Below are positions 6,200-11,545 of a DNA stretch of 13,264 nt, in pieces. The position numbers and the translations under genes were made by a program. The notes under the pieces are model-generated. The model had not been told where the DNA came from, did not search any database, and worked only from the letters and a program-made list of their open reading frames with translations. This DNA comes from Spirochaetaceae bacterium (GTDB taxonomy: Bacteria; Spirochaetota; Spirochaetia; DSM-2461). The number at the start of each line of letters is the position of its first letter. Position 1 is the stretch's first letter. The stretch spans positions 1-13,264 of the forward strand of contig JAEINM010000066.1 of NCBI GenBank assembly GCA_016342385.1, in the 5' to 3' direction.

Positions 6200-6565
6200 A
6201 TGACCAGCTGTGAAAGAACTGCAAGACTGTACAGATCCAGAAGAGGTATGATGTTCGGCGTCTGTCAGGGAATTGCCGACTGGAGAGGTATAAATGCAGG
6301 ATATGTGAGACTGACATTAGTGGTGCTGACTGTTTTTACCGGGTTTTTCCCCTTTGGTCTTCTATACCTTCTTGCCGCCTTTTTCCTGCCTCTTGAACCG
6401 GTGCATAAAGAAAGAGATTTCTATAGAAGGTCACATATCAAAAGAGGTTTTTACGACCTGAGACAGGAATTTGATGACCTTTCCACCAGATTCAACAGAA
6501 TGAACCGTCCTTCGACAGGTTCAGGAACCGAACGGGATTGGGATCGTCGTTTCAATAATTCCTAG
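6200..6565 (+). CDS. pspC: PspC domain membrane protein, first copy
   Basis: A 121-residue PspC-domain protein. LYRSRRGMMFGVCQGIADW (10-28) is the family signature, followed by one or two hydrophobic segments (about 34-64) ending in FFLPLEP, then a charged cytoplasmic tail. PspC anchors Psp signalling in the inner membrane, where it can recruit or release PspA. GGGGGAAAGG lies directly before ATG 6200, closer than usual. Odd point: the tail contains RPSTGSG (103-109) where the paralogue at 7553 has DDVIDK between the same flanking motifs (FNRM... and ..DWxxRF). The DNA encoding it (6509-6529) resembles a dispersed palindromic repeat, so the tail has probably been rewritten by a repeat insertion that kept the frame. 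Confidence 0.9.
   Translation: MTSCERTARLYRSRRGMMFGVCQGIADWRGINAGYVRLTLVVLTVFTGFFPFGLLYLLAAFFLPLEPVHKERDFYRRSHIKRGFYDLRQEFDDLSTRFNRMNRPSTGSGTERDWDRRFNNS
6509..6529. repeat. intragenic palindromic repeat remnant inside pspC1
   Basis: The sequence begins CCTTCGACAGGTTCAGG and ends GAACC. It contains the inverted repeat GGTTC-AG-GAACC (6518-6529) and is flanked by direct copies of GAACCG (6502-6507 and 6525-6530). From memory it resembles the CCTTCGACAGGCTCAGG-type repeats scattered in many environmental bacterial genomes, which when translated give peptides like PSTGSG. It replaces, in frame, residues that the PspC paralogue retains. Confidence 0.55.
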
Positions 6566-6569
6566 CCAG

Positions 6570-6599
6570 CGTATTGGCGGGTCGCGACCCGCCAATACG
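6570..6599. repeat. palindromic element E2, 30-bp perfect dyad between the two psp cassettes
   Basis: CGTATTGGCGGGTCG (6570-6584) is followed immediately by its exact reverse complement (6585-6599), so all 30 bases are self-complementary with no spacer. It lies 4 bp after the pspC1 stop and 50 bp before pspA2. It shares the GGTCGCGACC core with E1 and nearly so with E3. There is no T-run after it, so it is not a classic terminator; in RNA it would form a very stable stem that could protect the upstream pspA1-pspC1 message or attenuate read-through. Confidence 0.85.
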
Positions 6600-6601
6600 A
6601 A

Positions 6602-6629
6602 TTGCCACAATTAAGGCAAATAGGATAAT
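6602..6629 (+). promoter_or_regulatory. candidate internal sigma-70 promoter before pspA2
   Basis: TTGCCA (6602-6607, 5/6), a 16-bp spacer and GATAAT (6624-6629, 5/6) predict a start near 6636, a few bases before the GGAGG of pspA2. It begins 2 bp after palindrome E2. If real, the second cassette has a basal, sigma-54-independent supply. Confidence 0.5.
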
Positions 6630-6649
6630 ATATTTCATTGGAGGAAATT

Positions 6650-7321
6650 ATGGGTATTTTTACAAGATTTATGGATATAGTGAATTCCAATATAAATGCT
6701 CTTTTAGATAAAGCTGAAGATCCTGAAAAAATGATCCGGCTGATGATGCAGGAAATGGAAGACACTCTGGTTGACCTGAAATCTTCCTGTGCTGCAAAAA
6801 TCGCATCCCGGACAAGAGCGACAAGAGACCAGGCTGATTTTCAGCAGAAAGTCACAAGATGGACCGAAAGAGCTCAATTGGCTGTGGAAAAAGGCCGTGA
6901 TGATCTGGCCAAAGAAGCTCTTATTGAAAAAAAAGAAGCCCAGGCTGGGCTGGATATGCTGAATAAAGAACTTGACCACTTGAATCAGATTATTGATGAG
7001 TGCAAAAATAATATACTACTGATAGAAGATAAGCTTCAGGTTGTGATTCAAAAACATAAAGCTCTAATCCGGAGAGGACAAGAAGCTAAAGAAAAAAATA
7101 AAATCAACAAGGTAATGAGAGAGGCGAATGGATCCGGTGTCATGACGCGATTCGATGATCTGGAAAACCGTATTGAAAGAATGGAATCTGATGCGGAAGT
7201 GTCCGGATTCGGTTCTTCATCAAGCCTTGAGTCGGAGTTCAGTAAACTGGAAGCTGGCAGTGATGTAGATGATGAGTTGGCTGAACTGAAAAAGTCGGTT
7301 AAAAAAACAAATTCCCAGTAG
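6650..7321 (+). CDS. pspA: phage shock protein A, second copy
   Basis: A 223-residue PspA/IM30 paralogue of the gene at 5504, with the same N-terminal amphipathic helix (MGIFTRFMDIVNSNINALLD), the same DKAEDPEKMI and GRDDLAKEALIEKK blocks and the same coiled-coil layout. The two copies are alike over their full length (clearly more than half of residues by eye) but differ in the middle of helix 2 and in the C-terminal tail, so this is an old duplication with some very similar DNA blocks. Start is ATG 6650 after TTGGAGGAAATT; the TTG four codons earlier overlaps the ribosome site and is unlikely to be used. The stop (7319-7321) abuts the ribosome site of the PspB-like gene. Confidence 0.95.
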   Translation: MGIFTRFMDIVNSNINALLDKAEDPEKMIRLMMQEMEDTLVDLKSSCAAKIASRTRATRDQADFQQKVTRWTERAQLAVEKGRDDLAKEALIEKKEAQAGLDMLNKELDHLNQIIDECKNNILLIEDKLQVVIQKHKALIRRGQEAKEKNKINKVMREANGSGVMTRFDDLENRIERMESDAEVSGFGSSSSLESEFSKLEAGSDVDDELAELKKSVKKTNSQ

Positions 7322-7330
7322 GTGATACAC

Positions 7331-7549
7331 ATGAATAATATGATAGGTATAGAATATTTTGCAGTCTTTATGTGTATCGGTTTACCGATTATCTGTATTA
7401 CACTGGTAAAACTGAAAAAGCATGACTCAAAAAAATCAAGTCAGGGGAAACAGGAAATCCTCGATGAAATGTACTATGCCGTGAAAGATATGAAAAAGAG
7501 GATTTCCAACCTCGAAACAATACTTTATGACCGGGAAAAAAGGAGTTAA
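7331..7549 (+). CDS. PspB-like small membrane protein
   Basis: A 72-residue protein with one N-terminal transmembrane helix (about 7-26, EYFAVFMCIGLPIICITLVK) followed by a basic linker and a coiled coil, EMYYAVKDMKKRISNLETIL (about 46-65). That layout, and the C-terminal 'M..RI..LE.IL' pattern, match PspB, which in the enterobacterial system partners PspC in sensing membrane stress. The position between pspA and pspC supports this. I prefer ATG 7331 because AGGTG (7320-7324, overlapping the pspA2 stop) is correctly spaced from it; a GTG three codons upstream is the other option. pspC2 starts 3 bp after its stop, so translation is probably coupled. The gene has no counterpart in the first cassette. 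Sequence similarity to E. coli PspB is weak by eye. Confidence 0.7.
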   Translation: MNNMIGIEYFAVFMCIGLPIICITLVKLKKHDSKKSSQGKQEILDEMYYAVKDMKKRISNLETILYDREKRS

Positions 7550-7552
7550 GAG

Positions 7553-7948
7553 ATGGCACAAAACAGATTGTACCGATCGAGAAACGGAATGATATTCGGA
7601 GTCTGCCAGGGAATCGCCGAATGGAGAGATCTTCCCGTTGGTTATATCAGACTTGGGCTCATTATTGCCCTTGTTTTCACCGGATTCTTCCCGATTGGAC
7701 TTTTATATCTTGCAGCCGGATTTTTTCTTCCCGTAGAACCAAAACAGGGTAAGTCCGATTACTATGATCGGAGCGCGAGGGGAAAACGCGAATACAGAAG
7801 AGAAAGCCGAAGAGAAAAATCGAGAGGTTTTTCTTTTGATGATATAAAAGAAGAATTCGATGACCTGGCATCCCGGGTTAACCGTATGGAAGACGATGTT
7901 ATCGATAAGGAAAAAGACTGGGAACAGCGCTTTAAAGATGACAAGTAG
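7553..7948 (+). CDS. pspC: PspC domain membrane protein, second copy
   Basis: A 131-residue PspC-domain protein. LYRSRNGMIFGVCQGIAEW (6-24) is the signature, followed by a hydrophobic region (about 31-60) that ends FFLPVEP, nearly identical to pspC1. The cytoplasmic tail is longer and highly charged: an Arg/Lys/Glu-rich stretch (66-91) and then a probable coiled coil FSFDDIKEEFDDLASRVNRM (93-112), suited to binding PspA or PspB. AGGAG (7541-7545) lies within the 3' end of the PspB-like gene at correct spacing from ATG 7553. It retains the DDVIDKEKDW tail where pspC1 carries a repeat-derived peptide, and so probably represents the original form. Last gene of the psp run; topB follows after palindrome E3. 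Confidence 0.92.
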   Translation: MAQNRLYRSRNGMIFGVCQGIAEWRDLPVGYIRLGLIIALVFTGFFPIGLLYLAAGFFLPVEPKQGKSDYYDRSARGKREYRRESRREKSRGFSFDDIKEEFDDLASRVNRMEDDVIDKEKDWEQRFKDDK

Positions 7949-7964
7949 AATCGGGTCAGTTTTA

Positions 7965-8002
7965 AACATGAATGGGATGGTAGCGACCATCCCCTGCATG
8001 TT
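7965..8002. repeat. palindromic element E3, abutting the topB promoter
   Basis: AACATG (7965-7970) pairs with CATGTT (7997-8002) and GGGATGGT (7974-7981) with ACCATCCC (7986-7993) on the same axis, with loop AGCG. The right half, GCGACCATCCCCTGCAT, equals that of E1 except for one base (A for G), and the left half of E3 carries the matching T for C, so pairing is preserved. The last arm overlaps the extended -10 of topB (7999-8007). It lies 16 bp after pspC2. No T-run follows, so it is a weak terminator candidate at best. Confidence 0.75.
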
Positions 8003-8007
8003 ATAAT
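7999..8007 (+). promoter_or_regulatory. extended -10 promoter, leaderless topB mRNA
   Basis: TGT-TATAAT is a perfect TGN extended -10 with a consensus hexamer (8002-8007). No -35 is recognisable, which extended -10 promoters can tolerate. Seven to eight bases after the hexamer lies the A of the topB ATG (8015), and there is no Shine-Dalgarno sequence in the intervening ATCATTCCC region, so the transcript should be leaderless. Confidence 0.6.
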
Positions 8008-8014
8008 CATTCCC

Positions 8015-10090
8015 ATGAAAACAATAGTACTGGCGGAAAAGCCCAGCGTGGGCCGCGAGTTGGCCAGAGTTCTTAAATGTGATAAAAAGACCCGAAGTTT
8101 CTGTGAAGGAAATGAATATATAGTCACCTGGGCCATGGGGCATCTGGTGGAACTGGCTGATCCCGGTGAATACGATGAGAAGTATAAAAAGTGGGATCTC
8201 CAGACCCTTCCCATGCTGCCCGACAGAATGAAACACAAGGTCATGAAAAAAACATCCAACCAGTTTCGAACAGTTCAGGGAATCATGAGACGCAATGACG
8301 TCAACCGACTGATTATTGCCACAGATGCCGGGCGGGAAGGAGAACTGGTCGCCCGCTGGATTATGGCTCTATGCAGGTGGAAAGGTAAAACTGAACGGCT
8401 GTGGATCAGTTCTCAGACAGATAAAGCCATTAATGAGGGCTTTAAAAACCTGAAGCCGGGAAAGGATTACGAAAACCTCTTTCACTCTGCAGAAGCCAGA
8501 GCGGAAGCAGACTGGCTGATCGGACTGAATGTGACCAGGGCTCTCAGCTGCCGCTATGATAGCCGTCTCTCCGCCGGAAGAGTACAGACCCCGACTCTGG
8601 CCATGATTATACAAAGAGAAGAGGAGATAGATAGTTTTATTCCTCAGAATTACTGGACAATCGAAGCTCATATGGGTTCCTTTTCAGCTCTCTGGAGAAG
8701 TGATAAAGGGATAAGCAGATTGAACGACTATGACAAAGCCCTTATCCTGTCTTCAAAAATTGAAAATTCCGAAGCCAAAATTATTGATATTCAGAAAAAA
8801 CGGAAATCAGAAGCTCCTCCGAAGGCATATAACCTGACTGAATTGCAGCGCGATGGTAACAGATATTTGGGATTCTCTGCAAAAAAAACCCTTCAGGTAT
8901 TGCAGGGACTATACGAAAGACACAAATATGTGACCTATCCCAGAACTGATTCAAAACACATTACAACCGACATGGTTCCCACATTAAAAGAGAGGTTAAA
9001 TGCCGTTGTTGAGACAAAATACAGAGACAAAGTGAATGATCTGCTTTCACGGGAAATCAATCCCGGAAAGAATTTCGTTGATAACAACCGCGTTAGTGAT
9101 CATCATGCCATCATCCCTACAGAGCTGAAAGCCGACTTGAGAGAACTGAATGTTGAGGAACAGCAGCTTTTTGACCTGATTGTCCGCCGGTTTATCGTTG
9201 TCTTATCGCCCCCCTGCCAATATGAGAGTATCTCCATAACCATCTCTGCCGGAGGAGAGAAACTCTATGCAAAAGGAAAGAGAACCATAGAAAAAGGCTG
9301 GAAAAGTATAGATAAACAATCGGGCAGAAGCGATATACAGAAAGACTCGGATCTGGCCGATCAGGTTCTGACAGATTTTATGGTGGGTGATACTTTTCAT
9401 GTAAAATCCCTCAATACCAGGAAGGGAATGACCAGAGCTCCAGCCCGTTACAATGAGGCCACACTTTTAACAGCTATGGAAAATCCCTCAAAATTCGTAG
9501 CCGATAAAACCCTGAAAGAAACAATCCGCCAGGGAGGACTTGGGACTCCGGCGACAAGAGCCGATATTATCGAAAAGCTTTTATCGTCCTATTATATAGA
9601 CCGGAAGGGAAAAGAGCTCGTGCCCACAGCAGCGGGAATAGAGCTGATTAAAATCGTACCGGAGCTTCTGAAATCACCGGCACTGACAGCCCAATGGGAA
9701 CAGAGGTTTACAGATATTGCCGAAGGCAGGGAGAAACCTCATATTTTCCTTAAGGAGATTCGGGAAAAAACAAAAGATCTGGTCCATTCTGTCAAAAACA
9801 GCAAACTGACCTTTGAACCGAAAAATCTCAGTAAGAAAGACTGTCCCATGTGCGGAAAGAAACTGATGGAAATCCACGATAAGAAAGGCAATGCCAAATT
9901 CGTCTGTCAGTCTCTGGCCTGCGGATATATTGATGAACCTGTAAATGAATATGATCCCTATAACAGGAGAAACAAAAAAAACAGAGGTATGAATTCCAGA
10001 CTGGTTAAACAGTATAGTGACAGCAGTAAAGACACCATGACATTGGGAGAGATGCTGAAGGCACAGATGGAAGCGAATAAAAAGGCATAA
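8015..10090 (+). CDS. topB: DNA topoisomerase III (type IA)
   Basis: A 691-residue type IA topoisomerase. The TOPRIM domain opens with MKTIVLAEKPSVGREL (1-16) and contains the metal site TDAGREGELVARWI (103-116). SRLSAGRVQTPTLAMI (183-198) is the standard type IA motif, and the catalytic tyrosine is Y308 in YVTYPRTDS (305-313). Further blocks include SDHHAIIPT and GLGTPATRADIIEKL. The C-terminus has one four-cysteine zinc finger (C610/C613 and C631/C636), then a basic tail. The enzyme cuts one strand, passes another and decatenates replication or recombination intermediates. The order of motifs fits TopB and not TopA. Start ATG 8015 gives the conserved N-terminus directly. It is in the same direction as the psp genes but probably separately transcribed. 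No convincing terminator follows. Confidence 0.95.
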   Translation: MKTIVLAEKPSVGRELARVLKCDKKTRSFCEGNEYIVTWAMGHLVELADPGEYDEKYKKWDLQTLPMLPDRMKHKVMKKTSNQFRTVQGIMRRNDVNRLIIATDAGREGELVARWIMALCRWKGKTERLWISSQTDKAINEGFKNLKPGKDYENLFHSAEARAEADWLIGLNVTRALSCRYDSRLSAGRVQTPTLAMIIQREEEIDSFIPQNYWTIEAHMGSFSALWRSDKGISRLNDYDKALILSSKIENSEAKIIDIQKKRKSEAPPKAYNLTELQRDGNRYLGFSAKKTLQVLQGLYERHKYVTYPRTDSKHITTDMVPTLKERLNAVVETKYRDKVNDLLSREINPGKNFVDNNRVSDHHAIIPTELKADLRELNVEEQQLFDLIVRRFIVVLSPPCQYESISITISAGGEKLYAKGKRTIEKGWKSIDKQSGRSDIQKDSDLADQVLTDFMVGDTFHVKSLNTRKGMTRAPARYNEATLLTAMENPSKFVADKTLKETIRQGGLGTPATRADIIEKLLSSYYIDRKGKELVPTAAGIELIKIVPELLKSPALTAQWEQRFTDIAEGREKPHIFLKEIREKTKDLVHSVKNSKLTFEPKNLSKKDCPMCGKKLMEIHDKKGNAKFVCQSLACGYIDEPVNEYDPYNRRNKKNRGMNSRLVKQYSDSSKDTMTLGEMLKAQMEANKKA

Positions 10091-10239
10091 AGGTCCTCTG
10101 TCTATTACAATATTTCCTATTGGAAGAAGTGACAATTACCGGTACAATAAGAAAAAACTGTAAATACCGCGAAGAGGTGTGATTGCCTATTCCGCAGCAT
10201 CTCTCTAGTATAGTGATTTTAACAACAAGGAGGAATTTT
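10091..10239. other. intergenic region between topB and the outer-membrane protein gene
   Basis: 149 bp with no gene. It holds the candidate promoter described separately at 10120-10148 and the AAGGAGG (10227-10233) of the next gene. I see no hairpin terminator for topB. An in-frame TTG at 10183 opens the next reading frame earlier, but the ribosome site and signal peptide argue for 10240. Confidence 0.5.
10120..10148 (+). promoter_or_regulatory. candidate sigma-70 promoter of the outer-membrane protein gene
   Basis: TTGGAA (10120-10125, 4/6), a 17-bp spacer and TACAAT (10143-10148, 5/6) predict a start near 10155, with a leader of about 85 nt before the TTG start codon. The spacing is optimal; no competing match in this intergenic stretch is better. 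Confidence 0.45.
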
Positions 10240-10860
10240 TTGAAAAAAATATTTTTTATTTCTGTGCTGATCCTGACTGCAGCCGTGTCTCTTTCTGCAG
10301 AAAAATTATCAATGATCCAGGGAACATATTTGAATACAAGCAGAAATTACGACTGGGGTAGTTTCACAACAAAAGAAAATTATTCAGAAGCGGGAATAAC
10401 TTATACCTATTTTAATGGAAAAGGTATCGGAATCTATTCCAGCACGACTATTGCTTTGCCCTTTGCCTACAAAGCTCAAATAGATGGAAGAGAAGTAACA
10501 GGTGTATCTATTGATGCTTATGATCGATTTCAGATCGGAATCGACATGCTGATCGGACCGGGATTCCTGGTAAACTTAAATCCCCGATTCTCAATCCTGG
10601 CGGCAGGAGGTCTCCACTTCAATGGGATTGCCCTCATTTCCGATAACTACATGATAGACCCTTATCTGGCCTACAACCTGGGTCCCGGACTGGCTATAAA
10701 CGGTCTTCTCAACCTGACAGATCATTTCAATATCAACCTTAGCTATATGATGGCCTGGGACAGGTTGGAGTTTGTAACCATGCCTGAACTCGACTCTGAT
10801 GTTACCGCTAAGGGCGGTCTGACTTTTGCTATATCTGCCGGTTTGGGATTTAAATACTGA
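10240..10860 (+). CDS. small secreted outer-membrane beta-barrel protein, function unknown
   Basis: A 206-residue protein with a clear signal peptide: MKKIFFISVLILTAAVSLSA (1-20), probable cleavage near AEK. The mature part alternates hydrophobic and polar residues with many Gly, Asn, Tyr and aromatic positions (for example GIGIYSSTTIALPFAYKAQI, FSILAAGGLHF, HFNINLSYMM) and ends GLTFAISAGLGFKY, a terminal strand with a final aromatic residue as in outer-membrane barrels. With about 180 mature residues an eight-stranded barrel is plausible (OmpW/OmpA-like fold); I do not recognise a specific family. The start is TTG 10240: AAGGAGG lies 6 nt upstream and the signal peptide begins exactly there. 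A 19-codon upstream extension from 10183 would spoil the signal peptide. Followed by a strong terminator, so it is probably monocistronic. Confidence 0.75.
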   Translation: MKKIFFISVLILTAAVSLSAEKLSMIQGTYLNTSRNYDWGSFTTKENYSEAGITYTYFNGKGIGIYSSTTIALPFAYKAQIDGREVTGVSIDAYDRFQIGIDMLIGPGFLVNLNPRFSILAAGGLHFNGIALISDNYMIDPYLAYNLGPGLAINGLLNLTDHFNINLSYMMAWDRLEFVTMPELDSDVTAKGGLTFAISAGLGFKY

Positions 10861-10873
10861 GACATAAAATCTT

Positions 10874-10912
10874 AAAATGAAAAAATGCGGCTTCGGCCGC
10901 TTTTTTCATTTT
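10874..10912 (+). terminator. rho-independent terminator after the outer-membrane protein gene
   Basis: Stem GCGGC (10887-10891), TTCG tetraloop, GCCGC (10896-10900), then TTTTTTC. The stem extends through AAAATGAAAAAA (10874-10885) pairing with TTTTTTCATTTT (10901-10912), with one bulged T at 10886. It starts 13 bp after the stop codon. The A/T symmetry allows function in both directions, although no opposing gene needs it. Confidence 0.93.
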
Positions 10913-11075
10913 ATATACCCTCATCCCCTATAAATAGGAGTATCTCTTATTGAATAATGTCCTGAATCCTTTTACCGACATCTCAGGGAATAGAAAAAGA
11001 AAAATGGATATTACTATTGTTTCTGATAAAAAATAGTAATAAATTAATAGTAGGTGATGATAAAGGGAGGGCAGA
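10913..11075. other. intergenic region upstream of the YbaK-like gene
   Basis: 163 bp with no gene. It is AT-rich, with a dyad at 11009-11041 (described separately) and AAAGGGAGGG before the next start. The promoter of the YbaK-like gene must be here, but I see no convincing -35/-10 pair: TATAAA at 10929 and TTGTTT at 11017 lack good partners. Confidence 0.4.
11009..11041 (+). promoter_or_regulatory. dyad and direct repeats upstream of the YbaK-like gene, possible operator
   Basis: TATTACTATT (11009-11018) and AATAGTAATA (11032-11041) are perfect 10-bp inverted repeats separated by 13 bp. A further direct copy of AATAGTA follows at 11046-11052, 14 bp after the first. The set ends about 23 bp before the start codon. 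It may be a repressor site or a leader hairpin; the low sequence complexity keeps confidence down. Confidence 0.35.
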
Positions 11076-11543
11076 ATGGCAGTCCAGAGATTAGTGGATT
11101 TCTTGAACCAGACTCACACATTTTATTCAACTGTAAAACACGAGCCGGCATATTCGGCTTTATCTTCAGCCAAATCAGCCCATATATCAGCAAAGGAAAT
11201 GGTAAAATCTGTTCTGATTAAACTGGACGGCTCTTACACTTTGGCCGTACTGCCATCAAATGCTAAAATTGATTTTAAAAAACTGAAACAAATTACGGGA
11301 TCACAGAATGCCACACTGGCTGAGGAAGAGGATCTCGAAACCATATTTCCCGACTGCACTACCGGAGCAGTCCCCCCTCTTGGAAACCTCTATCACATAC
11401 CGGTAATTTCCGACTCTCTTATAACCTGTCATGATGAGATGTTTTTTGAAGCCGGTTCTCACAGAGAAATCATGAAAATGCGCATATCAGACTATCTGAA
11501 ATTGACTCATCCGAAAATTGCAGCTATCCATAGAAATTATTAA
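11076..11543 (+). CDS. YbaK/EbsC-type aminoacyl-tRNA deacylase
   Basis: A 155-residue single-domain protein of the YbaK/ProX trans-editing family, which hydrolyses mischarged tRNA (typically Cys- or Ala-tRNAPro). Visible hallmarks are AKEMVKSVLIKLDG (39-52, with the conserved lysines that hold the tRNA 3' end), the TTGAVPPLG loop (95-103, family G-x-x-P-P) and FEAGSHREIMKM (124-135). Length is typical of free-standing editing domains. Which tRNA it acts on cannot be read off. ATG 11076 has AAAGGGAGGG at good spacing. The gene converges with ygiQ; only 2 bp separate the two stop codons, and no separate terminator is present. Confidence 0.85.
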   Translation: MAVQRLVDFLNQTHTFYSTVKHEPAYSALSSAKSAHISAKEMVKSVLIKLDGSYTLAVLPSNAKIDFKKLKQITGSQNATLAEEEDLETIFPDCTTGAVPPLGNLYHIPVISDSLITCHDEMFFEAGSHREIMKMRISDYLKLTHPKIAAIHRNY

Positions 11544-11545
11544 AA

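Noticed and set aside
6570..6599. E2 as a classical intrinsic terminator
   Set aside because: The stem is strong but no T-run follows on either strand, and there is no unpaired loop in the 30-bp dyad.
7703..8259. Two overlapping minus-strand frames (165 and 177 aa) across the pspC2/topB junction
   Set aside because: Antisense to two well-supported genes, low-complexity hydrophobic and Ser/Phe-rich translations typical of shadows.
9674..10135. 153-residue minus-strand frame over the topB 3' end
   Set aside because: Antisense to the conserved zinc-finger end of topB; no ribosome site or known motif.
10183..10239. 19-residue N-terminal extension of the outer-membrane protein
   Set aside because: AAGGAGG is correctly spaced only to TTG 10240, where a typical signal peptide begins.
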